A stretch of 36,419 bases of DNA from Chloroflexota bacterium (GTDB taxonomy: Bacteria; Chloroflexota; Ktedonobacteria; Ktedonobacterales; Ktedonobacteraceae). The stretch is taken from positions 1 to 36,419 of the forward strand of contig CADDZH010000050.1 of NCBI GenBank assembly GCA_902812455.1. The letters are read 5' to 3'. The notes below the pieces were generated by a model. It was not told the origin of the DNA, made no database searches, and saw only the letters and a program-made list of their open reading frames with translations. This document shows positions 1 through 7,712 of this stretch, piece after piece. A program made the translations under genes and the position numbers. Positions within the stretch are counted from its first letter, which is position 1. The number at the start of each line of letters is the position of its first letter.

Positions 1-2
1 CA

Positions 3-1091
3 GATGTCCCCTGCGTTGCGGCTGGCACCTTTACCACGAGCAAGACACGCGCCGCCCCCGTCCTGCTATGCCAGGAGCGCTTGAAAAGCGGCAGAGCGCA
101 GGCCATCATTGTCAATAGCGGCAATGCCAACTGCGCAACTGGCGATCTCGGCCTGCTGAATGCCTACCGCATGACCGAACTGGTGGCTCAGAAGCTGCAA
201 CTTGAGAATGAGATGGTGCTCTGTTCTTCCACCGGCATCATTGGCCGCCAGTTGCCTATGGAGAAGATCGAGGCTGGCGTCGCAGCAATTGAACTAAGCC
301 GCGAAAATGGCAATGCCTTCTCCCAGGCCATCATGACAACTGATACCCGCCCCAAGCGCATCGCCCTGGAATTCGAGATCGATGGACGCACCGTGCGACT
401 GGGTGGGGCAACAAAGGGTGCGGGCATGATCTATCCGAACATGGCGACCATGCTCTGCTATCTCACAACGGATGCCGCCCTGGATCATGCGTGGATGAAA
501 GCCGAACTGAAGGCCGCCGTCGATGATTCGTTCAATATGCTCTCAGTAGATGGCGATATGTCCACCAACGATAGCTGTATCCTGCTGGCCAACGGCCTGG
601 CCGGGAATACACCTATCGATGCGCGGCATCCAGGGGCAAGCGTATTCCGCGATGCGCTACGAACGGTGACACAATACCTGGTGCGGCAAATGGCGCGTGA
701 TGGCGAGGGCGCGACGAAGTTGATGACGGTGCATGTGAGCGGGGCACGCAGTAAGAGTGACGCAGTGAAGGCGGCTCGCGCGATCACCCTTTCACCGCTC
801 TGGCAATGTGCGCTGGCAGGTGGTGATCCCAACTGGGGCCGCATTGTTGCTGCGCTTGGGGCGAGCGGCTGTGAGCTGAACCAGGCTACCTATGATATTT
901 TCATCGGTGACGTACAGGTGCTGAAGGATGGGATGGCCGCGCAGTATGACCTGGACAAGGCGAGAGCAGCCATGGCAGGAGATGAAGTGATCATCTCGAT
1001 TGACCTGCATCTTGGCGATGATAAGGCAACCGCCTGGGGCTGCGACCTGACGCATGGCTATATTGACGAAAATACATTGTATACGCGCTGA
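3..1091 (+). CDS. argJ: Arginine biosynthesis bifunctional protein ArgJ (5' end outside window)
   Basis: Glutamate N-acetyltransferase/ornithine acetyltransferase, which moves the acetyl group from N-acetylornithine to glutamate in the cyclic arginine pathway. The frame is open from base 3, so the true start lies upstream; the first ATG/TTG-type codon inside (position 81) is not the start. Family landmarks are visible: an N-terminal IIVNSGNANCATG block, the GGATKGAGMIYPNMATML block with the autoproteolytic/nucleophilic Thr codon at 447-449, and the conserved GGDPNWGRI segment near 820-840. About 362 residues are present of a usual roughly 400, so only the first 40 or so are missing. The stop is followed 16 bases later by argD, so the two are almost certainly cotranscribed. 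The full-length ArgJ fold with its Thr is intact; whether the enzyme is mono- or bifunctional cannot be told from sequence alone. Confidence 0.96.
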   Translation, partial: DVPCVAAGTFTTSKTRAAPVLLCQERLKSGRAQAIIVNSGNANCATGDLGLLNAYRMTELVAQKLQLENEMVLCSSTGIIGRQLPMEKIEAGVAAIELSRENGNAFSQAIMTTDTRPKRIALEFEIDGRTVRLGGATKGAGMIYPNMATMLCYLTTDAALDHAWMKAELKAAVDDSFNMLSVDGDMSTNDSCILLANGLAGNTPIDARHPGASVFRDALRTVTQYLVRQMARDGEGATKLMTVHVSGARSKSDAVKAARAITLSPLWQCALAGGDPNWGRIVAALGASGCELNQATYDIFIGDVQVLKDGMAAQYDLDKARAAMAGDEVIISIDLHLGDDKATAWGCDLTHGYIDENTLYTR

Positions 1092-1107
1092 AATAAGGAG
1101 AAAAAAC

Positions 1108-2334
1108 ATGACAACAACGGAGTTGAATAAACGCGATTGGGTTGCGTTGGAGCACAAGTATTATCAAGCGACGTTCAAGCGCCAGCCGGTTACGCTGGTG
1201 AAAGGCGAGGGAGCTCGCGTATGGGATAGCGACGGGAAGGTGTACCTCGATTTTGTGGCGGGCATTGCTGTCAATGTGCTTGGGCACTGCCATCCCGCGA
1301 TTATCCAGGCAGTTCAGGAGCAGGTGACCCAGCTCATTCATGTCTCCAACCTCTATTACAATGTCCGGCAAATCGAGCTGGCCGAACTCCTGGCCCAGCA
1401 AAGCAACGGGATGCGCTCATTCTTCTCTAACAGCGGAGCGGAGGCCAACGAGGGCGCGATCAAGCTAGCCCGCAAGTATGGGCGCCTGCATCGCAAGGGG
1501 GCATACGAAGTGATCAGTATGGAGCGCAGTTTCCATGGGCGCACGCTGGCGACAACAGCAGCCACAGGCCAGGCTTACTACCAGGCAACGTGGATACCCC
1601 TTCCCGACGGCTTCAAACAGGTGCCCTACAATGACCTGGAAGCCCTGAAGGCAGCTACCAGCGAGAAGACAGTAGCGGTATTACTTGAGTCGGTGCAGGG
1701 CGAAGGTGGTATCTGGCCCGCTGACAAGGAATACATGCAGGGAGTGCGGCAGTGGTGCGATGAGCAAAACCTGGTGATGATCTGCGACGAGGTGCAGGCG
1801 GGCATGGGACGTACCGGTAAGTTCTTTGGCTGGGAGCATTTTGATGTTGTGCCCGATATTGTGACGATGGCGAAGGGGCTGGCCGGCGGCATTCCTATCG
1901 GAGCTATGCTGACAGGCCCACGCACCGATGTGTTTGTGCCTGGCGATCACGGCTCGACCTTTGGTGGCAATCCCGTCGCCTGCGCGGCTGGCATCGCCAC
2001 TATCAAAACCATCCTTGAGCAGAACTTGCTGGAGAACGCGGCGAAGATGGGAGCATACTGGCGCACGAAGATGGATGCCTTCTGCGAGAAGTACGACTTT
2101 ATCGATAGCCCGCGTGGTATAGGCCTGATGCAGGCGGTACACGTCCAGCGCGAACTGGCGCCAACCATTGTACAGCAAGCCCTTGAGCATGGCCTGCTGC
2201 TCAACAGTCTTGGCCCCGATACCCTGCGTATCGTTCCCCCGTTGATCGTCGCAGCCGGGGATGTCGATGAGGCTGCAGTGTTGATGGATCGGGCCTTAGA
2301 GGACGTGGCTAATATGCCCATTGCTGAAGCGTGA
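1108..2334 (+). CDS. argD: Acetylornithine aminotransferase ArgD
   Basis: Class III PLP-dependent aminotransferase converting N-acetylglutamate semialdehyde to N-acetylornithine, the step before ArgJ. The start at 1108 is chosen over an upstream in-frame ATG at 1054 because an AAGGAG ribosome site lies at 1095-1100 with 7 bases spacing, and the 1054 start would overlap argJ. The 408-residue product has the standard family length. Visible motifs are FSNSGAEANEGAIKLARKYG (substrate and cofactor pocket), ICDEVQAGMGRTG (PLP-stabilising Asp) and MAKGLAGGIPIGAM with the Schiff-base Lys at about residue 256, then HGSTFGGNPVAC. It may also act as succinyldiaminopimelate or succinylornithine aminotransferase, as known for the family; the argJ neighbour supports arginine synthesis. 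Confidence 0.96.
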   Translation: MTTTELNKRDWVALEHKYYQATFKRQPVTLVKGEGARVWDSDGKVYLDFVAGIAVNVLGHCHPAIIQAVQEQVTQLIHVSNLYYNVRQIELAELLAQQSNGMRSFFSNSGAEANEGAIKLARKYGRLHRKGAYEVISMERSFHGRTLATTAATGQAYYQATWIPLPDGFKQVPYNDLEALKAATSEKTVAVLLESVQGEGGIWPADKEYMQGVRQWCDEQNLVMICDEVQAGMGRTGKFFGWEHFDVVPDIVTMAKGLAGGIPIGAMLTGPRTDVFVPGDHGSTFGGNPVACAAGIATIKTILEQNLLENAAKMGAYWRTKMDAFCEKYDFIDSPRGIGLMQAVHVQRELAPTIVQQALEHGLLLNSLGPDTLRIVPPLIVAAGDVDEAAVLMDRALEDVANMPIAEA

Positions 2335-2364
2335 GAAAAAACAAGGGCAAAATCCTGGTATAAA

Positions 2365-2389
2365 AGGGGCGACCGCCGTGGTCGCCCCT
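2365..2389. terminator. Perfect 10-bp hairpin between convergent argD and the secreted-protein gene
   Basis: AGGGGCGACC (2365-2374) and GGTCGCCCCT (2380-2389) form a perfect 10-bp stem with a 5-base loop. On the minus strand the stem is followed by TTTTA, so it fits an intrinsic terminator for the secreted-protein gene; on the plus strand there is no U tract, so termination of argD is less certain. The GGGGC/GCCCC arms resemble the ends of the interspersed repeats elsewhere in this window, but the core is different. Confidence 0.7.
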
Positions 2390-2396
2390 GACAACG

Positions 2397-3686
2397 TCAA
2401 TAGCTCGCCACACTTGCGTACGCGAACCCCAGAATAATATGCATTCCTGCTGCCAGTCCAAAGGAGTTATTAGACTGGGTAACAACGATGTCAATAGCGT
2501 TCACACCTTCCTGCGCGCCTGACGGGCCAACATTCCTGAATTGCTCATTCAGTATAGCGTAGCCGAGGCCAGGAATGCGCATACGTGTATTTGGTGCAGG
2601 TGAGGAAGCCAGGCGTATGCCAGCAATCCTCATGTTGACCAGGTTCGCTAAGGCTGATCCTGAGCCCCTCCCATTCCATGCGGCATTCGCAACAGATCTA
2701 ATCTGGCTCCCCTGAACGAGGCCTTTCAATAGGTTGATGTTGTGCACTATGGATTGGGCTGTTGCTGTAGCGGCGGATCGGCTGATCTGCCCGGAAGCCG
2801 TATCGTCCACCTGCCCCGTATTGCCGATATTAGGTGAGCTACTCCCATTAACTGTGGTTTGCGCATTCCCGCCAGTACAGCCGGCCTCGGCAGGGGCGAC
2901 TGGTGTTATTCCCGCCGAACCAGCATTGTTCTTTCCAAGAATGTTCAGACCAGACGAGTACGCATTTACAATGGCTGGCTGAGCTGTGCGGAAAAAGTTG
3001 CTGCTGGCGTGCCCAACAACGATATCTGTACCATTAGAGACACCGGCAGAACTGTTCGATTGCGTGATATACACGTGCAGCATGTTGATGTTGGCCGATG
3101 TTGCATTAGGGCTGTTGTAGATGCTTTCTTCATTCAAGACTACGTAGCCCAATCCAGGTAATGATACAGTTGTATTTGGCGCGGGCAGAGCAGAGATGGG
3201 AATTCCATCAACAACCAGACCGGCAATTGCCGATCCATTCTCGTTGCTGGCTGCATCTGTCGCTGTTCCTACACTGTTGGCCACGGTGACAATTTTGCTT
3301 GCTGTAATCAGCCCATTGAGGATGTTGACTCCCTCGACAGTTGAATTTGCCCGGGAAGTGACGCTGCTCGCACTACGACTTGTGGTGACCACATCGTTCG
3401 TGCTCGTAGCTGTCATATACGACCCGAGCGATGCCGAAGAGGTGGAATTATTGGCAGAAGCTGAGGGCGTCGCATTGCAGCCTTGCCAAATCGGCGCAAT
3501 GGGGCCGAAAAAGTTGCTCGTTGAGCCATTTGATGTGCTGGAAGGCGACTTAGCATAGCCGCCATGAGCATATCCGCTTGTAACTCCCGCCACAATACCA
3601 GCAGCATAGGCATGAGATGCCCACAACGATAAGCACAAGGATAACAATGTACATGTGACAATCAAAACCGTCAAGATACGCCTCAT
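2397..3686 (-). CDS. Secreted protein with two internal repeats, choice-of-anchor P-like (function unknown)
   Basis: A 429-residue exported protein. It starts with two Arg and a hydrophobic stretch ending ASHAYA, a clear Sec signal peptide with cleavage near residue 28. The start is fixed by AAGGAG at a good distance upstream of the ATG. The mature part is two copies of one domain of about 165 residues (roughly 60-235 and 260-429). Aligned landmarks are a single Cys near 70 and 270, VEGVNILNGLITASKI versus HNINLLKGLVQGSQI, PAPNTTVSLPGLGYVVLNE versus PAPNTRMRIPGLGYAILNE, and VYITQSN versus IVVTQSN. Composition is Ser/Thr/Asn/Gly rich with few charged residues, typical of a surface beta-sandwich. 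The layout reminds me of 'choice-of-anchor P' proteins, but no anchor motif is visible and this is a memory-based resemblance. No catalytic residues are evident; a cell-surface or spore/aerial-hypha role is possible but unsupported. Confidence 0.75.
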   Translation of the reverse strand: MRRILTVLIVTCTLLSLCLSLWASHAYAAGIVAGVTSGYAHGGYAKSPSSTSNGSTSNFFGPIAPIWQGCNATPSASANNSTSSASLGSYMTATSTNDVVTTSRSASSVTSRANSTVEGVNILNGLITASKIVTVANSVGTATDAASNENGSAIAGLVVDGIPISALPAPNTTVSLPGLGYVVLNEESIYNSPNATSANINMLHVYITQSNSSAGVSNGTDIVVGHASSNFFRTAQPAIVNAYSSGLNILGKNNAGSAGITPVAPAEAGCTGGNAQTTVNGSSSPNIGNTGQVDDTASGQISRSAATATAQSIVHNINLLKGLVQGSQIRSVANAAWNGRGSGSALANLVNMRIAGIRLASSPAPNTRMRIPGLGYAILNEQFRNVGPSGAQEGVNAIDIVVTQSNNSFGLAAGMHIILGFAYASVASY

Positions 3687-3955
3687 GGCTATTCTCCTTC
3701 TTGTCTAATTGTGCTGCAACCCATCTCCAGCTTGTAGAGCCTGGATTATCGCAGCAATCCTTGAACCCTGTCTGTAAACCTCAACAATACGGCAGGGGCT
3801 CTTTGTCACGGAGATAGTAATCGGAAGCAAGAGGGAAAACTTTATGTCAAATAAGCCCATGTAAAAGATATCTGTCTATGTGATAAAATATCTATACAGT
3901 CCATATTCCCGCAATGCTGAAAAGCTTGTATTAGTGTCTATGTTGGAGGTGCTCG

Positions 3956-4870
3956 TTGGAGCAAGAACAACAGGTGTTCGATTTCAGTACTATCGAAGAT
4001 GTTCAGAGGGCCATGTTTGCCCAGCGTTATATAGCCGACCGCAGCCTGGCAACCGCCGTCTTTCTGGCGCTCAAGCGACGTAAGCCCCTTTTATTAGAAG
4101 GTGAACCCGGTGTTGGCAAGACCGAAATCGCCAAGGTGCTTGCTGCCATGCTCGATACACCCTTGATCCGCTTGCAATGCTACGAGGGTATCGATATCAG
4201 TACCGCCGTCTACGAATGGAACTACACGCGCCAGATGCTCCATATTCGTGTGGCTGAGGCAAGTGGCGTCAATCGCCAGGAAGAGCTGAAGGAGATCTTT
4301 GGCCCTGAATTTCTGATCAAGCGCCCATTGCTGCAGGCCATCGATATGCCCGGCGACAAGCCCCCTGTTCTGCTCATCGATGAGCTGGACCGCAGCGACG
4401 AAGAATTTGAGGCGTACTTGCTCGAACTGCTCTCCGATTTCCAGATCACCATCCCTGAAATCGGCACCATCAAAGCCAAAGAGATTCCTATTGTGGTCAT
4501 CACTTCGAATCGCACGCGCGAGATACACGACGCCCTGCGCAGGCGCTGCCTGTACTACTGGATCGATTTTCCAACCCTGGATAAAGAGTTTTCCATTGTC
4601 ATGGCCCGTATGCCTGGCGTTCCCGAGCGCCTCGCCAGGCAGGTGTGCGTCTTTGTGCGCGAATTACGCAGCGCTGATCTCTTTAAAGCTCCAGGCGTGG
4701 CAGAGACGCTTGACTGGATTAGCTCTCTGCTCGCCCTCAACCAGACCGAACTGGTCGAAGGGCCTGTGCGTGATACGCTGGGCGCGCTGCTGAAATATCA
4801 AGATGATGTTCTCAAAGTTGGTGGTAGCGACTTGCATAAAATGCTACAAAAGGCGCGAGGAGCCGCTTGA
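3956..4870 (+). CDS. MoxR-family AAA+ ATPase, CoxD-like
   Basis: AAA+ ATPase of the MoxR class, which works with VWA-domain partners as a chaperone for metalloenzyme maturation. The start is a TTG at 3956, preceded by GGAGG at 3945-3949 with 6 bases spacing; no in-frame ATG precedes it. Motifs in the 304-residue product: Walker A GEPGVGKT at about 49-56, Walker B LLIDELDR at about 139-146, sensor-1 Asn in VVITSNRTREIHDALRRRC near 185, with the Arg run supplying likely trans-acting arginines. The stop overlaps the ATG of the next gene (VWA protein) by one base, showing translational coupling. With the VWA and XdhC genes that follow, the order matches coxD-coxE-coxF of CO dehydrogenase clusters. 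Substrate enzyme unknown because no coxMSL-like subunits are in the window. Confidence 0.92.
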   Translation: MEQEQQVFDFSTIEDVQRAMFAQRYIADRSLATAVFLALKRRKPLLLEGEPGVGKTEIAKVLAAMLDTPLIRLQCYEGIDISTAVYEWNYTRQMLHIRVAEASGVNRQEELKEIFGPEFLIKRPLLQAIDMPGDKPPVLLIDELDRSDEEFEAYLLELLSDFQITIPEIGTIKAKEIPIVVITSNRTREIHDALRRRCLYYWIDFPTLDKEFSIVMARMPGVPERLARQVCVFVRELRSADLFKAPGVAETLDWISSLLALNQTELVEGPVRDTLGALLKYQDDVLKVGGSDLHKMLQKARGAA

Positions 4871-6228
4871 TGATGAGTAGACAAGAAGAGCAAAACGGAG
4901 ATTACTTTGTTGCCAACCCGCTCAATCCCATCGAGCTTGAGCGCGGCGAGCGCCTGCTCTACCGTTTGACAGAATTTGGGCGCCTGCTCTGGGAAGTGGG
5001 TATTGACGTTGGGCCTCGCAAGACGCTGGATCTGGCTGAGACCTTAGACTATATTGATATCACCAACAAAGAAGACTTCTATAACACGCTCAAATGCTCC
5101 TTGCTTGCCCGGCATGAGCAGGAGCCGCTCTTCAACCAGATGTTTTACTACTTCTGGTATTTTCGCGACCGCCACGATAATAGGCCTGATAAAGCCAATG
5201 GCGCAGCGAAACGTGAGGAGAGGCAAATACGGCTTCCGCCCTCCGAGCGCAAGCGCCTGGCCGAGCATATGAACGCGAATGAGCAGTTGCGCAAAGATTT
5301 GCGCGCTGAAATGCGCGAGAGCGAGCGCCGCCGACGTGCCAACGAGCGCATCGATGAAGAAGACGATGATGATTCTTCTGTGCCACAGGGCACAGCTTAT
5401 AGCGCTATCGAGGTCTTAAGAAAGAAGGATTTCGAGTCGTTTACCTGGGAAGAGACGCAGGAGGCGAAAAAGCTGATGGAGGCGATGCGCTGGGATCTCG
5501 GCCTGCGCCCGACCCACCGCAAAGCGCCATCACGCAGGGGCTCGTATCCCGACATGCGCCGGATTGTGCGCCGCAATCTCAAGTATGGAGCAGAACTGCT
5601 CGAGCTGACCTGGCGCGAGATCAAGCGCAAGCCACGCCCCCTGGTGATCATCTGTGATATCAGTGGTTCGATGAGCCTCTATTCGCGGCTCCTGCTCCAC
5701 TTCATTCACACCATCTCGAACGGCCTGCTCAATGTCGAAGCCTTCGTTTTTGGCACGCGGCTGACGCGCATTACGCGCCAGCTTAAGAAGCGTGACGTGG
5801 ATGAAGCCGTGCGTGATGTCTCACAACTCGTGCAGGACTGGTCTGGCGGCACACGTATCGGCGATGCGCTGCATACCTTTAACCATAAATGGGCCAGGCG
5901 CGTGCTTGGTCGAGGTGCGGTTGTGCTCATCATCAGCGACGGCTGGGATAGAGGTGATGCCGGGGTGCTTCAGGTAGAAATGGATCGCTTGCAGCGAAGT
6001 TGCCATCGCCTGATCTGGCTCAACCCGCTGCTCGGCTCGCCAGATTATCGGCCATTAACCATCGGCATGAAAACGGCTTTGCCATACATCGACAATTTCT
6101 TGCCAGCTCATAACCTAGATAGCCTGATTAGCCTGGGCAATCTCTTGCAAGACATCGACAATAGCCGTCCTGTACGTAGCGCCGTGGCACGGCGCAAAGC
6201 CGTCGCCTCGTGGCACCACCCGTCGTAA
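4870..6228 (+). CDS. VWA-domain protein, CoxE-like
   Basis: CoxE-like VWA protein, expected partner of the upstream MoxR ATPase. The start is taken as the ATG at 4870, overlapping the ATPase stop (TGATG); GAGGAGC at 4857-4863 provides the ribosome site. The 452-residue protein has an N-terminal helical region, a strongly charged middle (Arg/Glu-rich, then an EEDDDD patch near residue 160), and a C-terminal VWA domain. The metal-ion-dependent adhesion site is intact: ICDISGSMSLYSR (DxSxS at about residues 263-267), a Thr in DWSGGTRIGDAL, and the Asp of LIISDGWDRGD. Known family role: recognition and metal loading of molybdenum hydroxylases such as CO dehydrogenase, but some relatives serve other enzymes. 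The gene ends just before an interspersed repeat copy. Confidence 0.93.
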   Translation: MMSRQEEQNGDYFVANPLNPIELERGERLLYRLTEFGRLLWEVGIDVGPRKTLDLAETLDYIDITNKEDFYNTLKCSLLARHEQEPLFNQMFYYFWYFRDRHDNRPDKANGAAKREERQIRLPPSERKRLAEHMNANEQLRKDLRAEMRESERRRRANERIDEEDDDDSSVPQGTAYSAIEVLRKKDFESFTWEETQEAKKLMEAMRWDLGLRPTHRKAPSRRGSYPDMRRIVRRNLKYGAELLELTWREIKRKPRPLVIICDISGSMSLYSRLLLHFIHTISNGLLNVEAFVFGTRLTRITRQLKKRDVDEAVRDVSQLVQDWSGGTRIGDALHTFNHKWARRVLGRGAVVLIISDGWDRGDAGVLQVEMDRLQRSCHRLIWLNPLLGSPDYRPLTIGMKTALPYIDNFLPAHNLDSLISLGNLLQDIDNSRPVRSAVARRKAVASWHHPS

Positions 6229-6230
6229 CC

Positions 6231-6282
6231 TGTAGGGGCAGGGCGATAAACCGGCAGTGGGCGCGATAAATCGGCCCCTACA
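6231..6282. repeat. Interspersed palindromic repeat, copy A
   Basis: Ends are TGTAGGGGC (6231-6239) and GCCCCTACA (6274-6282), an exact 9-bp inverted repeat. Between them are two short cores, CGATAAACCG-like (6244-6253) and CGATAAATCG (6264-6273), separated by GCAGTGGGCG. The same design recurs at 7609-7655 and 18071-18116. It sits directly behind the CoxE-like stop and before the XdhC gene, so it will be transcribed as a stem-loop inside the putative operon. Confidence 0.85.
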
Positions 6283-6344
6283 ATTGATTGGTGAATCATT
6301 TCGTCAATATGCATTAATGAATCTGAAATAAAAGGAGAAACTTT

Positions 6345-6662
6345 ATGCGAGATGTGTTACCTGATATCGAACGCTGGCGCTCGCGCGGCGAGCGCGTTGC
6401 CATTGCCACCGTTGTCTCGATGGCCGGTTCGGCCCCACGCAGGCCGGGAGCGAAGCTCGCTGTCAGTGAAAGCGGCGAGCTGGCAGGTTCTGTCAGCGGC
6501 GGCTGCGTTGAGCCTGCTGTTTTTGAGACCGCTATGGAAGTCATCAAGAGCGGCAAGCCTCAAATGCTCGAATTTGGCATTAGCGAAGAAGAGAACATCG
6601 AGAAGATTGGCCTGGCCTGCGGCGGCACCATCCACGTCTTTGTGGAACGCCTGGATTGGTGA
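6345..6662 (+). CDS. Short XdhC/CoxI N-domain protein
   Basis: A 105-residue protein equal to the N-terminal (XdhC_CoxI) domain of XdhC-family maturation factors, without the Rossmann part. Start ATG at 6345 follows AAAGGAG (6331-6337). Conserved motifs present are GSAPRRPGAKL, GSVSGGCVEPAV and GLACGGTIHVFVE, including the Cys residues typical of this domain. XdhC proteins bind molybdenum cofactor, promote its sulfuration and insert it into xanthine dehydrogenase-type enzymes; CoxF/CoxI are the CO dehydrogenase-cluster relatives. The downstream gene carries the C-terminal Rossmann domain plus a divergent N-domain, so the pair looks like a two-polypeptide XdhC. The gap to the next gene is 28 bases and contains its own AGGAGG, so they are probably cotranscribed. 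Confidence 0.9.
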   Translation: MRDVLPDIERWRSRGERVAIATVVSMAGSAPRRPGAKLAVSESGELAGSVSGGCVEPAVFETAMEVIKSGKPQMLEFGISEEENIEKIGLACGGTIHVFVERLDW

Positions 6663-6690
6663 AATCATCTTCATATGCAGGAGGCTGGGA

Positions 6691-7461
6691 ATGAGCACAC
6701 TCTTTGACACATTAAAAGAGCTGCTGCACCAGGAAAAAGGTGTGGCCCTGGCCACGCTTGTACGCGGCCCGGAGCATGTTGGCGCTAAACTGCTCGTATT
6801 ACCTGGGAAAAAGACCGAGGGCACATTGGGCTATCCATCTCTCGATGCCCTTGTCCTCGAAGATGCTGAGCGCGCCATCTGGAACGCCGAGGCCGCTACC
6901 CATACCTACACCATCGAAACGACTACGGGCACGCAGGATGTGGATGTGTTCATCGAGGGCTTTGCGCCGCCTCCTACCCTCATTATCGTTGGAGCCGGGC
7001 ATATCGCTATCCCGCTCACGACCTTCGCCAAAACCCTCAACTACCGTGTCGTTGTTATTGACGCCCGCGCTGCCTTCGCCACCCGCGAGCGCTTCCCCCA
7101 TGCCGACGAGCTTATTGTCAAGTGGCCGGACGAAGTATTGGAAAACATGGACCTCAATCCGTCTACCTCAGTAGCTGTACTGACGCACGACCCGAAATTC
7201 GATGAACCGACATTGAAAGTGCTCTTATCGCGCCAGGTCGGCTACATAGGCGCGATCGGAAGTCGTAAAACCAGCGAAGAGCGCAACGAGCGCCTGAAAA
7301 AACAGGGCATCACGGATGAGCAGTTGAGCCGCATTCACGGGCCGATTGGCCTCAACATCGGCGCAACCAGCCCCGAAGAGATGGCGCTGGCAATCATGGC
7401 TGAGATCGTCGCGACGAAACATGGGAAAGATCGCTCTGTGGTTGCTGGTTGGAAAAAGTGA
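6691..7461 (+). CDS. XdhC-family protein with Rossmann C-terminal domain
   Basis: A 256-residue XdhC-family protein. The ATG at 6691 is selected because CAGGAGG lies 8 bases upstream; longer in-frame extension upstream would run through the previous gene. Residues about 1-90 are a weakened XdhC N-domain lacking the SGGC and LACGG cysteine motifs seen in the short neighbour. From about residue 92 comes the XdhC_C Rossmann fold with LIIVGAGHIAIPLTTFAK, VVVIDARAAFATRERFP and AVLTHDPKFDEPTLKVLL, then YIGAIGSRKTSEER and the GLNIGATSPEEMALAIMAEI signature, all typical of this family. The likely role is molybdenum-cofactor handling for a hydroxylase encoded elsewhere, acting with the upstream 105-residue protein and the MoxR/VWA pair. 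Confidence 0.92.
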   Translation: MSTLFDTLKELLHQEKGVALATLVRGPEHVGAKLLVLPGKKTEGTLGYPSLDALVLEDAERAIWNAEAATHTYTIETTTGTQDVDVFIEGFAPPPTLIIVGAGHIAIPLTTFAKTLNYRVVVIDARAAFATRERFPHADELIVKWPDEVLENMDLNPSTSVAVLTHDPKFDEPTLKVLLSRQVGYIGAIGSRKTSEERNERLKKQGITDEQLSRIHGPIGLNIGATSPEEMALAIMAEIVATKHGKDRSVVAGWKK

Positions 7462-7608
7462 AATGCAACTTCCATCATCCTGATTCGTTGGATAAACAAG
7501 AGAAGTTTCTCGTTCAGTTAAAGCTATGGATTAGATTACCTGGTATATGCTTTTATAGGTTAATGATGGATATTGACAAGTTCCGGCGGCCATTGGTGTC
7601 ATTCCATG

Positions 7609-7655
7609 CGGGCCGATAAATCGGCAATGGGCGCGATAAATCGGGCCCCTACAGG
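7609..7655. repeat. Interspersed palindromic repeat, copy B (left end truncated)
   Basis: Contains two CGATAAATCG cores (7614-7623 and 7634-7643) separated by GCAATGGGCG, ending GGGCCCCTACAGG. The right end and the inter-core spacer match copy A, but the left TGTAGGGGC arm is missing and the sequence instead begins GCGGGCC. It lies in the 250-base gap between the XdhC gene and the LCP gene; the rest of that gap shows no gene, only AT-rich sequence with a TTGACA at 7573-7578 lacking a convincing -10 at the right distance. Confidence 0.85.
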
Positions 7656-7712
7656 TTGTGGCCGGATGACTTTGTTAATCTGCAAAATTCTTCTTAAAAG
7701 GATGATAAAACA

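Noticed and set aside
2365..2389. Another copy of the interspersed repeat family
   Set aside because: Shares only the GGGGC/GCCCC ends; the core is GACCGCCGTGGTC without CGAT-NN-ATCG, so it is treated as a terminator.
3867..3894. AGATAT/ATATCT inverted repeat upstream of the MoxR gene as an operator
   Set aside because: AT-only short arms in an AT-rich gap are expected by chance; nothing else supports a binding site.
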